Numbered from the stretch's first letter, positions 47,957 through 60,212 are shown. The stretch is DNA of 64,000 nt from Apostichopus japonicus (GCF_037975245.1 NC_092568.1:4163001-4227000), one strand, 5' to 3'. Translations and numbers: made by a program. The notes: a model not told the origin generated them from the sequence alone.

Positions 47957-50758
47957 GTAGGTTTATTCTACAACTAATCAGTGAATGAGGCTGTGGAAAA
48001 TAAATTGAAGGACGGCTAATAAATTTACATTTAAAATAAATATAAATGAATTGATGAAAGTAGACTTTTCATGAAAAGTGATATCACCAATTTTAAAAGA
48101 AGATTGAGTTATTATATCAGCAATTTTTGTTGATTTGGGTAAAATTAGGAGGAAGACAAAATATTATAACATTGCAGTTCACCAACCTTACCTCAGTAAG
48201 GTTCCATTTTAACATGAAGCTAATTAGACAGATCTTAAAAGTATTGAACGAGAAATTTTCTAATTTACCAGTCACATGTGATCAATGAATAATCTATAAA
48301 GTCTTAATGACAAAACTTTTCAGTCAATTTGCTTGCAACATCTCTTCACCTATTTAAGGTACATTGGTCATAAGTTGATTAAACGTGTCTTAAAGTCTGC
48401 ATTATATAACTCAAAAACTTCATTTTTTACTAATATTATATCATCAGAGATCTGTAACCAATCATCTCACCTCTTTGTAGAGTTAAGACAAGTCATTATA
48501 CTCCAATCAGATTTCCAGACTCGAATGAGCCCGAGCGAGTGAATTCATGTCGTTACCAAGGACAACGATGGCAGAATGCCGTCGTTGTTCCTATCGCTTG
48601 TCGTTCTGTCCTTTCAACTTAAGCCGTCATAACCCATGGCAACAAGGGCCCTTCCCCTTCAATCACAGTCATCGTCGTAGGTGCCAGTGTGATTATTTCG
48701 ATCATTATTATCCAACTTGAAAGTCTAAAAGATCCCAAACTATAGCGATATTTTCATCGGAAACAGCTTTGTTTGTAGCCGGCAGGGAAGGTGAAGATCT
48801 AGTCCTGGGGCTTAACAACACGAAAACATATTCATCGTTCCTAATTTCTGTCAGTTCTGTACATATTTTCTCTCACTTTGGAAGAAGATTGCCTTGGATT
48901 TTTTTCAAACTTTTAGAAAATTGCCCTTGGCCTTTCTTTTGAAAGACAAAAAATTTGCTGTGGTGCTCTGCCATTTCAATGTAAACCCAAGCGAATTTCG
49001 AACTTGACCTTCAGAAATTTGCCTTTCACCTCTCAGTCTTTAATAAGAGCCCTGATTGGGGAGGCTGCACATCAAAGTCATTTTACTCATTGGAGTAGTA
49101 GTTATACAAGGGATGACTAAAAACAAAAGCTTAAAGTCATAACGTTCATCCTTAATTACCTAATTTAGGGATTTTTAACATTCTATAACTAGATATAACT
49201 GACCCTGTATAACAAATAGTCTCTAATTATGCCATGAAAATCATGTGATGTAATACATATTGCCAGTAAATAACTGTAAATTAACATTAATTGTGATTAT
49301 ATGATATGAGGTATAGATAGCAGATGACAATCTCCTGGCCCACTCTCCTGGCCCTTCCCCCACCATGCCCACTCTTCCCCCTCTCATTGCATCTTAGCTC
49401 ATCACATTATGCATGTCCATGTCCTAAATGAGCAAGAGCTTCCAGGAAGCTATTAATAACCAGTATTTGTACTGTACTTTTGAAATGAGCAAGAGAACTT
49501 TTTTCATTAATTGTGAACATGAATCTTCTGCTCTACTAATTTCTAACCAGTCATCCAAAAGTGAATGCAAATTCAAATATTGATTATTAATAATTTGTTT
49601 GGATTGGAAGACAGAGATCTTGGTACTTTGTGTGTGTATTAAAAGAGATATCCCAGCCTTAGTCTGTTTCATGGAAACACTAATCAACAACTTCTCCACT
49701 GGTGCCCTAACTTTTGCAAACTTTCAGTAATTTCATCTTAAAGGTAGTCTGTATAGGCTCCAAATTATAGCACGCTATAAATTCTAGAAGTTTTCAAAAA
49801 GTACTTTCGTGGAGGTCTGTATTTCCAAATTGTTCTCAGAAATATTCTATATGAACATACAAGATAGCTGAATGTGCCCCTGAAGGAAAATTGCCTTCAA
49901 AGTGGTAATAAAACAGATTAAGAATGTTAGACCACAGGTGACCATATTTGAATATCTAGCATATTTGGGGCCAATACAGCATACCTTTAAATACCTCTAA
50001 TTTTTTTCATCAAATATATGTTTGACAGCTTTAAGAAAAACCTTTTAAAAACAAGTTTCATGTTAATAAACATGTTAGAAAATAGAACAATATTAACTGC
50101 TCTTATTATGCTGCTGTTTCCAGGTAGTATAGTGAGGGTTACTTAAGCTAAAGTAACAAGTACCTATGGGTAAATCCAAAAGAAAGGGAGTCAATAGGAT
50201 AATCCGTTGCAAGTTCCTCCCGTCTCCCTTCGAAATGCTTTGTAAAATTTGCATATTTACCCCCTAATAAAATTGATTTAATGATGACTGAGTGCAGACT
50301 ATTTATTAACCAGTCTGTTTACATATGACACTAATTAAATCCCCCTTTTCGCCCATGTGCCCAATAGCGGGCATTAACGCTGTGTCAAAACCATTTCTGA
50401 TCTTTTGATGGCATTTCATTTAATTTGTCTGACTTTTGGAATCTTTTGGAAATCATTAGCCCTTCCTGTGTTTGCTTAACTCTCCCTGGGAATACATTGA
50501 TGAATGCTCTGTGTTCAGTTTCGCCGTTCGTGTATTTACTTTCAAGCAATATCACCTTCAAGTATTCTATTATTCCGTGGCGTCGCTTCGCTCACGTCAC
50601 TGCACGAGTATACTCATCATTAGTTTATGTTTTAATGACTCAATCTCCTACTCCATACTCTAATATGATGGAATATTTGCTCGTTCTTATGAATGATTTT
50701 GTTTTAATGTCTTCCCCCCCTTCTTCCCTTTTTCTCTTCTTTTTTTTTCGGGCAATAG
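47957..50758 (+). other. Intron with one MITE B copy
   Basis: Within this 2.8 kb lie an imperfect hairpin at 48559-48592 (AGGACAACGATGGC against GCCGTCGTTGTTCCT) and MITE B copy 2 at 49738. The short frames here have no splice or domain support. Confidence 0.5.
49738..49992 (+). mobile_element. MITE family B, copy 2
   Basis: The left end TTAAAGGTAGTCTGTATAGG and right end CAATACAGCATACCTTTAA are inverted repeats, with GCTCCAAATTATAG and ATATTTGGGGCC just inside. It is about 255 bp long. Related copies lie at 33999 and 52195. Confidence 0.85.
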
Positions 50759-50882
50759 ATATTTCTGTCAGAAATTTCCCAGATCTTAAATATGTCTGAT
50801 GGAAGAATACTGCAAGATTTATCAGTGCTGAGCTTTGAAGAATGTGGACTGGCTTGGAGGGTAAACGGAGCAGAGCTTTGCA
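50759..50882 (+). CDS. Receptor kinase exon 4 (ectodomain)
   Basis: A strong pyrimidine tract and CAATAG acceptor open 41 codons beginning IFLSEISQILNMSDGRILQD and ending in VNGAELC plus one base, with a perfect GTAAGT donor. It is phase 0 in and phase 1 out. It contains an NMS glycosylation sequon, two cysteines and a GLAWRVNG turn. Wider frames around it on the + strand are accidental read-through of intron. Confidence 0.8.
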
Positions 50883-51326
50883 GTAAGTCTATATGACTAT
50901 GGAAGAGATATTATGAGACGGGATGGGGCGGTACTTTGGTTAGCTGTCCCGTGTATTTTTATCCTGATGGTACCATTGGTTAACCGTCCGTGTATTTGTA
51001 TCGTGATGGTAGAACTGCTTTTATAGTTGGGAATTAAATGATCTATTTTTTTTATTTTTTTTATTTGAATAATCGGAATTTCTTAACAGCTGACAAATTC
51101 TTGTTCAGTTTTTGGAGCATTTAGCAAGTGACTGACCATGTTCTTCCAGTATGAATATACATCTTTCCTTGTCCACCCAACCACCCTGCCCATTCCCCCT
51201 CCCTCAAGTTGCTTCCAGTAACCAATACCCACAATAATTGTCTTACATATTTTATGTAATGCACATATTTATTTATTTATTTTCTTTCTTTCAAGTTTAA
51301 ACTTTGGTTTTCTTTCTTACCCTCAG

Positions 51327-51407
51327 AGATAGTTGAAGATGATCTACGACAGAACGTAGCAAGTAACATTATACCCAACGGATATATCCATGTTTGGGTA
51401 CACTCAG
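51327..51407 (+). CDS. Receptor kinase exon 5 (ectodomain) with a duplicated 3' end and donor
   Basis: The acceptor CTTACCCTCAG opens in phase 1 on KIVEDDLRQNVASNIIPNGY, then IHVWVHS, and stops at donor CTCAG|GTATCT in phase 1, which fits exon 6. The last part of the exon and its donor are repeated directly 93 bases downstream, with a second identical CTCAG|GTATCT ending at 51500. Using that site would add exactly 31 in-frame codons (174 instead of 81 bases, same phase). Which donor is used cannot be told from sequence. Confidence 0.8.
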
Positions 51408-51540
51408 GTATCTCACATGACATGATTAGTTGTAACGCACATGCTATACTTGCTAGTAACATTATACCTAACGGATATATCCATGTTTGGGTACACTCAG
51501 GTATCTCACATAACATGATTAGTTGTAACGCACAAGTAAC
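51362..51540 (+). repeat. 93-bp direct duplication covering an exon end and its splice donor
   Basis: AGTAACATTATACC(C/T)AACGG starts at 51362 and again at 51455. The two copies differ at only a few positions through TGTAACGCACA. The reading frame stays open across both copies. Confidence 0.95.
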
Positions 51541-52002
51541 ATCCAACAGATTTACTGTATCCATGTTTGATCAACGTAATGAGGTTTGTGTTTGACAAAC
51601 TCAAAGATAAAGGAGAATTGTAACATGTTCAGTAGCATAGTATGATGCTACAACTGCTCAATGCTTATCAACCTGTCAGAGTACAAAACAATAAGGTTTG
51701 TGTTTGACAACCTCGTAGACAAACAGTATAAAAAATACTAGCTCATACCTATCCAAGCTTGTACACTGCAAAACAATGAGGTTTGTGTGTGATAACCTCA
51801 TAGATGAAGAAGAACTGTAAGATGTGCAGTACTAGCATAGCGTTATGCTACAATTTCTCAATTAACTGTATGATATATATATGACGTATATAATAATAAC
51901 AATATATAATATACCTTTCATCCCTACCTGATATATGTACAGTACAGTTTTGTTTATTTTCCTATGTGCTAATGGATAATCCAATATCTGATATCTTTAC
52001 AG

Positions 52003-52097
52003 TCTACAAAAACCTTATAGATGGTTTTACAGTGGATGTCGTGTGCTTGAATAATACATCATCACATATTAATGATGGAACAAGATACACCAGCACA
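52003..52097 (+). CDS. Receptor kinase exon 6 (ectodomain)
   Basis: From the acceptor TATCTTTACAG the frame reads VYKNLIDGFTVDVVCLNNTS and then SHINDGTRYTST, ending at ACA|GTAAGT. It is phase 1 in and phase 0 out. The NNTS stretch offers overlapping glycosylation sequons, and the TVDVVC strand resembles an F-strand cysteine of an Ig/FN3-type sandwich. Confidence 0.8.
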
Positions 52098-52194
52098 GTA
52101 AGTGCATATAACCACTCTATCATGCAAGCAGCAGCAGGAGTTCTTTTTTTTTCTAGGTCAAATGCTGCTGACAGAATGTTATATCTTTAAAGGT

Positions 52195-52557
52195 CTGCTG
52201 TATGGACCCCAACTATAACACGCTATCGTGGAAAAGTGTCTTGAGATTATGTATTACTCGACCTGCCAGCTTGGTCGTAAAATGACCTCTTTTTACCAAT
52301 TATTCTGCAACGCCTACCACATATTTGTTCTTGTATTAGGTTCTTTGTTTTGAACGCTATATGATTAACTTCACTGTCGACATGAACATATTTCCACATA
52401 GTGTTTACACAAAGAGCCTAATGGTGTTAAGAAGCTATGAAGGCCTATTGTAAATCCTGAGGTCGATTTACGACCTTGGCAAGTCGATGACATAATCACA
52501 AAAACTTTCTTAGCTATAGCGTGCTATAATTGGAGCCAATAAAGCAGATCTTTAAAT
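52195..52557 (+). mobile_element. MITE family B, copy 3, in the receptor intron
   Basis: The left end CTTTAAAGGTCTGCTGTATG and right end AAAGCAGATCTTTAAATA are inverted, with CACGCTATCG and GCGTGCTATAATTGG inside. It is longer than copy 2 (about 360 bp), with a different core. Confidence 0.85.
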
Positions 52558-53066
52558 ACAGCAATACAAACAGAAGGGAAGGAGGAAGTGTTGGGCCGGA
52601 TGGGGAGAACAAGGCTCTTAGTTTTTCTGTTGAACCATTTATCAATTTATTCAACCATTGGGGAAGTACAGAGCTTCCAGGCTATACCAGCCCTGCTATG
52701 TGCATCTGTTAGGGGTGGGAGGGAGGAGGGGAGTTCATTTTTGAAAGCAAATAAAGTGTTTTATCGGGGGTAAACTTAGATGCTCGTTTTTTCCTGACTA
52801 ATATTGAAACCACAATCTGCCTTTTTGAACCCCATTTAGAGAATCTATTGTTTCTCCTTCTTGAACTTCTTTGCTGTTGCCATCTCTGGGATATTTAAAA
52901 TAAATTTCCAATTTATACATTTTAAATCACTGAATTATGTTGCTTCCCCTCCAATTCCTTCCATCAAGTGGATCCATGCCGTTGCTAAGCTATATCTTGC
53001 ATGTTGTATTATTTCTTGTGTTTGGTGACAATTAATTTCTTTTTTCACCCTATCTTTCACTTTTAG

Positions 53067-53129
53067 GGTTACAAATTGTCAGAAGATTTACATAACTTGC
53101 CTATAGAATGGTGTGAGATGTTCCTACAA
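53067..53129 (+). CDS. Receptor kinase exon 7 (ectodomain)
   Basis: After TTTCACTTTTAG come 21 codons, GYKLSEDLHNLPIEWCEMFL plus Q, with donor CAA|GTGAGT. Both boundaries are phase 0. It is short, but both splice sites are good and the neighbours match. Confidence 0.8.
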
Positions 53130-53218
53130 GTGAGTATAACCTGTACACTCAGCATTCTACTGAAGTGGTGAAAAGTACTAGACTTTACTGGACAGAATAT
53201 CAGGATCCAGTCAGGTTG

Positions 53219-53236
53219 GGGGGGGGGGGGGGGGGT
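53219..53236 (+). repeat. Poly-G run
   Basis: About 17 consecutive G residues in the intron after exon 7. Confidence 0.85.
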
Positions 53237-53735
53237 CGAGTGATTAATTATTCATCTGAATCAGATGAATCAGAGCATGCCCCTGAATTGTTCAAAACCA
53301 ATTTTTTTTTTTTTTTTAGTTCAATAAAGTATGTATTTCTACTGTGTATTGAGTCTTGATTCTATGCCGTGACACACTTGTGAATATTTAAAATACTAGA
53401 GTGGGAATGACATAACTTAAACATTACTTGAAGTCCCTGAGAGTGTCCCAAACTCTGTACTGTAAGTATAGTTGTGTGTACTTTTCATTTCATATGGTAA
53501 TTATGACTATATATGATTCTGCATACTTGAGAATAATCTAAATACGTAGATAGATCTCCATTGACTTTAGTGGAGGTCAAAGGTTGTATTGGGAATTAAG
53601 GCATCCTTCAAAAGCTGACAACTTTTGAACAGGCTTCATCAGGTTGTTTTTTTCCCCTTTTTTTTTACTGTGTTTATTTACAATACTGTAAAACATTATA
53701 CAAAAGAATCAGCAAAAATAATGACATAAAGAAAC

Positions 53736-54130
53736 TTACATAAAGATATCATAATAGTCGTTAAGGTTACACAAATTGTTGTTTTGCATAGATATAAAAT
53801 AGTAAAGGTCAAGTCGAAAGCGAATCTTTAAATAAAATTTGTGCACATCTGAGATTTTTTTATTCAACCTACAAGTATAAATATACTTTTTAGCATTGCT
53901 AAATTACAAAGTTCACAGGATTACACATATTATCACAATCAACAAAACAAGTCTTGGTCAAATTAAAATATAATTAATAGTAATACAATTTGAATTCACT
54001 GTCTTCCAGAATCGCTCAATGTGACTACAATTATGAAACAAATGTATTAGTGTTTCATTGGCATTCTTGCAAAATGAACAAAGTGGAGAATTGACCATTT
54101 TCACATTATAAAGCAAGCTATTGATGCCTC
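53736..54130 (-). pseudogene. LINE relic, C-terminal zinc-finger-like part of a non-LTR reverse transcriptase ORF
   Basis: On the minus strand the frame reads CSFCKNANETLIHLFHNCSH followed by IERFW. This is the C-x2-C ... H-x4-C pattern with a trailing FW that ends many non-LTR retrotransposon polyproteins. After several stops in the same frame it continues with NAKKYIYTCRLNKKISDVHK, matching the usual helix after that finger. Internal stops show it is dead. It lies antisense within an intron of the receptor gene, and a poly-pyrimidine run and the (TA)n tract flank it. Confidence 0.75.
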
Positions 54131-54157
54131 AAATATGATGTAGAAAATACAATTGTA

Positions 54158-54336
<179 letters not shown>

Positions 54337-54455
54337 GTGTATCTCCTGTTTCTTTTAGTGTTCCTTCTGTTCCTTTGTTTGTGTTACTTCTTCAGGAAAC
54401 CTGTTGTTTATTATTAACTTTTTGTGTTATAATAACAAGAATTATTGTTCTTCAG

Positions 54456-54528
54456 TTTCAGAGCCAACATTGCAACTTTGTTGAACGCTTAAAAATCCAT
54501 GAACCTAGTAAAGATTTCATCATGCCTG
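54456..54528 (+). CDS. Receptor kinase exon 8 (ectodomain)
   Basis: From TTGTTCTTCAG the frame reads FQSQHCNFVERLKIHEPSKD then FIMP plus one base, with donor CTG|GTAAAT. It is phase 0 in and phase 1 out. A second acceptor-like CAG six bases further in (after TTTCAG) would remove two residues and keep the frame. Confidence 0.75.
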
Positions 54529-54927
54529 GTAAATAAAACCTTTAAAATCTTTATGTTTTAAGTAGAGTGTATTTTTTGTGGCACAAAAGTTCTTAAAAGT
54601 AAAGTAGCCATCTCTTGTATTCAGACAAAATGCCACCTCTGTATTTGACCTTTTTTTAATCCACTCATGACAAGTTTCGTTCTGCTTAAACTATAGAAAC
54701 CAACACTATTGATTAGACACAGTTGCAACCATCAAAACTAAGAAGGAATTGAAATATCACCACATTAAAAAATCACAACAAAATGTAAAAGAATAGAAAA
54801 CAGACTTTAACTACTTTAGTGTTCTTAAAATAAGGTGTATGACAACTTCATGTCATTTTCACTGCTAAAGTTGAACAAGTTAAACGTTAGTTTTATTATG
54901 TATTATATATGTTTTTATTTTCTTCAG

Positions 54928-55130
54928 TTGCTACAGCCAAACACTATTGTACTGTGTCTGTCAACAACGTCTCGTTCCACATCGTAGAAGATAAACTCGT
55001 CATGACTTGGGACAACACTTGTCTAGAGAATGACAAGCTAGAATTAATATTCCTCAACTGGGGACATCTCGAAGAAAATACAGACTTCACTAACTCTTTC
55101 AAAAATCGCAAAGAAGCCGTACTTAGTGCC
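54928..55130 (+). CDS. Receptor kinase exon 9 (FN3-like domain, first half)
   Basis: The acceptor TTTTCTTCAG opens in phase 1 on VATAKHYCTVSVNNVSFHIV and runs 68 codons to SA|GTAAGT in phase 0. The order of strands (YCTVSV, FHIVEDKLVMTWDN, LELIFLNW) with a conserved-looking W follows the A-B-C strands of a fibronectin III-type module. The E-F strands then fall in the next exon. NNVS gives a glycosylation sequon, and two cysteines may pair. This is the longest ectodomain exon. Confidence 0.85.
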
Positions 55131-57309
55131 GTAAGTAATTAACATTAATTAAAGTACAAAAGGAATACATTCTTCATTTGCCCATCTGGTTGGCCACCTC
55201 TGTGTGAAATTGTCAGTGATTGGAGATATACGCTGCAAACATTGTGACATGTACTTCTTAAAATAAAAATCTCCAATAATTTCTACAACTTGTATAACAA
55301 ATTACTTCAAGTTTTTAATAATACTTTCAGAAAGCTTCTGACCTTCAAATTTATTCCCAGGGAGTTAGAAATGTTGGAAATTTTGCACATCATGAGTGAC
55401 CATATTATTTAAAATGGCAGTTAAGTGATGTCTTTCACTGGCAGCTGCTCATGATTCATTATTAAAAGTATTTTGTCACAGTTCAACCGTTATTCATACA
55501 AACAAAGCGTTTAAGTGTTCAACTTAAATTGTTTTAATTCCCCCCCACCCCCTTCCAGAGCCAACAGTTGATACTTACCTAAATTTCATTCCTTCGGTGG
55601 TCTGCAGGACTGCTATATACTCATCGCATTTTATCTCCAAATGTCACAAATGTGCAGTTAGTATTATCTAATAACTAAATGATTATATAACAGCTGCAGC
55701 TCGAAATTAATACTTTAACTTTGGCTAAACTGTGAAATATGTAGGATTACCATATATGTCTTGGTTGAAAAGTGGGACACAGTGTCCTGGGAGGGGAGAG
55801 GGGGGCGGAGGGGGGGCTGTGAAGCTGTTTCACCTAATGTTACTAACTACTAATATCCTGAAATGGCTACAGTACATCATTGTTAGTGTTTATAACACTA
55901 CTTATTGCAACCATGTGACCCATGTTATTCAGCTTTTCCCGTCGTTGAGCTTGTGTTATTTATGAGCGCATGCATCAGTCATGTTTGTATGTCGTGCTTC
56001 AGAAGAGGGTCACATATTGTGATGCATAGCCTGCTTTCTTTCAGTTTTACATATCATAAAAACAGTGATACTTTTTAACCTCAAAGAGATCTGTCAGAAA
56101 CTGATCGAGACAGTTTAGTTTGCCTTCAGGAACAGATCATCTCGCCGCAAACAGGGAGAATCCCGATTTATCGCGGACGGTCTGGTAACCCTAGAAGTAG
56201 GCAGTGTTTTTGCTTTGAGATGTATGTCATTAAGACATCTTTGCACGAGGTGTTGCAACAAAGTAACAGCTCGGTTAATATGCTCATGTGTTTGGTTAGT
56301 TTAGTGAAAGGAAATGAGTGAATAGAAGCCCCGCATTTCTAAAGCCTAGGATTTATTTATATTTTTGTGATGATCATGAATGGACAAACACCTGCTTATA
56401 TCAAGTCTTCTCTTTTGATGAGTGCTCAGAGCATTAGAAGGTATATCCTATACTCTAGGAATGGCTGCTGTAACATTCTCCCATCAGACACTTGGGGAGC
56501 AGTTGACGACACCGATAATTAGCAGCAGCCAGTTTGAATATGACAAGAGAAGTTGGTTTTGAAAGCAATAGTAGGGAATAATTTAATGTTCCAATTTTGT
56601 GTAGCAGGTTTTGAGGCTCTGGAATTTGTTGTAAAGTACTATAGTTCCTCTATTTAAAACTTCTTTGTCATTTGCCAGTATAGCAATTTCACCATTTTGT
56701 TGCAGTGCATTTTGGGATACGATACTGGATGAATTATTCCCTGACTAGGTTCGTTGCGGTGTTTGAGGTGGACACTCAAAACTCTACACGGCTACACCTT
56801 TACCTCATTTTTAGGCCCTCTATCTCTCTGTGTGTTATTGGTAGTTCCCTATTTATATTTTATGATATGGATGATTTATAAAGTTTCCAAGCTTAGAAAC
56901 ACCTCATCCAGGCATAAAGTTTTTTGTCCAATACAAAAAAAAACTTGAAGATAACTAGATATCAATATTTCATGATCATTAAAGTGCAGCATGATGCATT
57001 TTCATGGGATATTATCTTCTCAATTGTATTCATGATCTGTGTTGCCATTATCTGTGATACATGAATAAAGGTTACATTTGTAGCTGTCAGCAGGGAACAA
57101 TCACAAACTTAAATTCAAGCTGGGAGGCCAAAAGGATAAAAAATGAAATTATTCAGGGCCTTTTGTTTCTTATTACATCAGGTCTATTCCTGGGATAGTA
57201 CATTATTAACATTTTGGGGACATTAGAGGGTTACGTGACTGGGAATTGGGGACATTTGGTAACCTTTACATCTCGTGACCACTTTGAACTGTTTTTGTCT
57301 AACATGCAG
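55131..57309 (+). other. Intron without recognised elements
   Basis: G-rich patches (55786-55818) and ordinary AT-rich sequence. The frames at 55732 and 56754 have no acceptor/donor pair in a matching phase. Confidence 0.5.
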
Positions 57310-57366
57310 GATGCAACATCATATACATTTGAAGGTATCAAACCTGGGATTGAATATGGCTTTCAG
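57310..57366 (+). CDS. Receptor kinase exon 10 (FN3-like domain, E-F region)
   Basis: Nineteen codons, DATSYTFEGIKPGIEYGFQ, lie between AACATGCAG and CAG|GTGAGC, phase 0 on both sides. The YTFEGIKPGIEYGFQ pattern is the classic fibronectin III signature (hydrophobic, L/I-x-P-G-x-x-Y-x-hydrophobic), which supports the domain call for exons 9 to 11. Confidence 0.88.
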
Positions 57367-58570
57367 GTGAGCAATTCTTTTCATTTCTGTTCCCGCTAGC
57401 CACTCTCTCTTACTTCTATAAACCTCAGTAGGAACAAAACAAATATCTGAGATACAAATAGTCCATCCCACTTTCTCAAACAGCTTTAAATCTCATGGGA
57501 CAAGCATGCGTGTGTAAAGAGGTTTTCCGTGTTTCATGTCCTGAAAACGTGACGGTACAATTTCCATCATGGAAGTCTTTCATCCGTCCACTTTTTCAAA
57601 TCTATTTTAATTTAACTCCACCGATCTCTGATACCATTTTCTCCAGCAGCTTGTGATCTGTTCAGTCATATGGTGTGCATAGAGGCAGCTACTAAATTAT
57701 CAAATATCTTTATGTTCTGTATAAAGGATGATTGTTATGGTATGGGGAAGAAAAAAAACTTTCCATACCAGAAGATTGTACAATTGTTCTGTACTTTGGC
57801 AGAAGCTCTTAAGACCATTCTGTTTAAACTACAACATCTCTGGAATACACAAAAGCAGGGTACATGAGGGCAGGGTAGATTAGTCATAGCCTTTTTTGTC
57901 AAAATTTGATCCTGAGCGAAAGTTTAAAGCAGGTTTTTTGACTTACTCTGGTTACTATTGATGCCGTGTTACATCAAAGTCTGTTAGCGATACAGCTCAT
58001 TAGCTTGACTAGAAAACATCATTTTGCTCGCAAATAATGAATCATTTTTTTGTGAATTTTTGCATGTAACCATAAAATGTGTCCGGGCGACCAAAATGTT
58101 TTGAAACAAATAAAATCAATAATAGCATAATATTTAATGTTCATTTGTTTGAAAAAAAATTGTAAGAGTGTCTTGCTGTGATCAACTGTCAGAGGGGTAG
58201 GGGAATTGGTGGGGGGTGAGAGGGGGTTTGAACACCCCCATCTTTTCCACTCCACTCAAATATTCAAAAGTAGTTCTTGGCACAACCTTGCATTTAAAAA
58301 CTAGTTATAGACAATGTTCCTTTTTTTCTGACGGAGGACCCCCACAGCCACCTTTATAGCAGTCTGCTTCAATGACCACATGCCCTTATGCCCTCCCCAT
58401 CCTGCATCCACCCTTGACTATTGTCTTGTTTTGAATAAGAATTGGTAGGTTTGATGGAGTGGTGACAAGTTACTATCAAGAGATCTTGCTAATGCTGTTT
58501 CATTTCACAATGCCATGTTGTTTAATAACTGTTGAGCAATAATACTGTCTTGTTTGATTTTTGTTTTCAG

Positions 58571-58652
58571 ATATTCTATGTTTTTGACAACTCATCTTTA
58601 CAAACAATAAAGGACAATTATCACACGAAGAACTGTTATCGATACACAGTGG
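58571..58652 (+). CDS. Receptor kinase exon 11 (end of FN3-like domain)
   Basis: After TTTTGTTTTCAG the frame IFYVFDNSSLQTIKDNYHTK then NCYRYTV completes the F and G strands and ends at GTGG|GTATGT in phase 1. NSS is a glycosylation sequon. It connects directly to the membrane-spanning exon. Confidence 0.85.
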
Positions 58653-58699
58653 GTATGTGTTAATTAACTTTATGACATAATTTGTAATCTTATAACATG

Positions 58700-59510
58700 T
58701 GATCTGTTAAATCAAATACTGTACAAAGATATAATGAGATAAGTTAATACTGTACAGAGGTATAGATGAATTAGGAATGTTCGTAGGTATGAAGAATTAA
58801 ATTAGTACTGTGCAGAGGAATAGATAAATTAATTAAGAATGTACGTAGATATGAAGAATTAAATTAATACTATACAGAGGTATAGATGCATGAATTAAGA
58901 ATGTACATAGTTATAAAGAATTAAATTAATACTCATGTACAGAGGTATAGATGAATTAAGAATGTACGTAGATATGAAGAATTAAATTAATACTGTACAG
59001 AGGTATAAATTAATTAATTAAGAATGTATGTAGGTATGAAGGATTAAGTAAATACTGTACAGAGGAAAAGATGAATTAATTAAGAATGTACGTAGGTATA
59101 TAGAATTAAATTAATACTGTACAGAGGTATAGATAAATGAATTAAGAATGTAAGTAGATATGAAGAATTAAATTAGTACTGTGCAGAGGAATAGATGAAT
59201 TAATTAAGAATGTACGTAGATATGAAGAATTAAATTAATACTGTGCAGAGGTATAGATGAATTAATTAAGAATGTATGTAGGTATGAAGGATTAAGTAAA
59301 TACTGTACAGAGGTATAAATTAATTAATTAAGATGTAAACAGGTTTGAATGAATGAATTAAGTATGTACAAATGTATGAAGAATTACACTAAGAATATAC
59401 ATAGGTATAAATGTAATTAATTATTAAGAATGTACATAGGCATAAAGAATTACATAAAGAATATACTTAGGTATGACGAATTACATTAATACTGGACACT
59501 GGTAAAGATG
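58700..59510. repeat. Intronic minisatellite, unit about 70-75 bp, about 11 copies
   Basis: GAATTAATTAAGAATGTACG, TAGATATGAAGAATTAAATT and AATACTGTACAGAGGTATAG recur in order. Variants with AATACTGTGCAGAGG and TATGAAGGATTAAGTAAATA each appear twice at a similar distance, which indicates higher-order duplication. Confidence 0.92.
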
Positions 59511-59715
59511 AATTAAAATTAATACTTTAGATACATATGCATTAAATACATATAAATACCGAACATAGTGAATTCCCTCTCTCTAATGATTCTATGCACA
59601 CATACCTTGCACCTCGGCTTCTGTTGATTTTGAAATAATTTTATATCATCCCTCCTCCTTTATTTGTTTTTATTTTTCTTACATTTTGGTTTTATTGCTA
59701 TCTTCTATTCCCTAG

Positions 59716-59905
59716 AAGAGAAGAGCTTGTTATGGTTCAAGTTTCTGGGTGTATTTGGCGGGATCTTCATCGCTTTATATTTGCTTGGGTTGCTCTGGTT
59801 TATCTATCACCGTAGCACATCTACGAAAAATAAAGTTCAGAGAAGCGAGCAGAGCATACAGAACGTTTATGACGATCATCCATCCAGGAATACATCTCGG
59901 AAAAG
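59716..59905 (+). CDS. Receptor kinase exon 12 (transmembrane helix and juxtamembrane region)
   Basis: The acceptor TTCTATTCCCTAG opens in phase 1. After EEKS comes a hydrophobic span of about 25 residues (LLWFKFLGVFGGIFIALYLL then GLLWFIYH) and next a basic stop-transfer sequence, RSTSTKNKVQRSEQ. The juxtamembrane part contains NVYDD, a tyrosine in an acidic context that could be a phosphorylation or docking site. The exon ends AAAAG|GTACCC in phase 2. The sharp extracellular-to-cytoplasmic transition fixes the receptor topology. Confidence 0.92.
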
Positions 59906-60212
59906 GTACCCCGCCCGACTCCCCTTCCCTCTCCCAAACCTCCTACCCAATCCTTCCTTTCCCTCTACACTCTCAAACACATTTTCACTGAGAAAAGGAT
60001 AACTCTATGTTTAAATATAATCTGTAATTGTTGTGTTGCAAAATGTTGTTGATGAGTTATAAGACCCTGATCCCACCCGCAATCACAATCCCTCTTTTCT
60101 ACATGACTTCGTTGTTATCCTCATAGGATCTGTTAAAATGCCTCTAAAGATTTGCTCTTTGATTCTAAACCTACAGGTTCCAAGTATACTGGCAGCTTGT
60201 GACATGCTCCCA

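Noticed and set aside
51277-51564. Minus-strand 95-codon frame with an internal protein repeat
   Set aside because: The repeat is the shadow of the 93-bp duplication in the + strand receptor exon.
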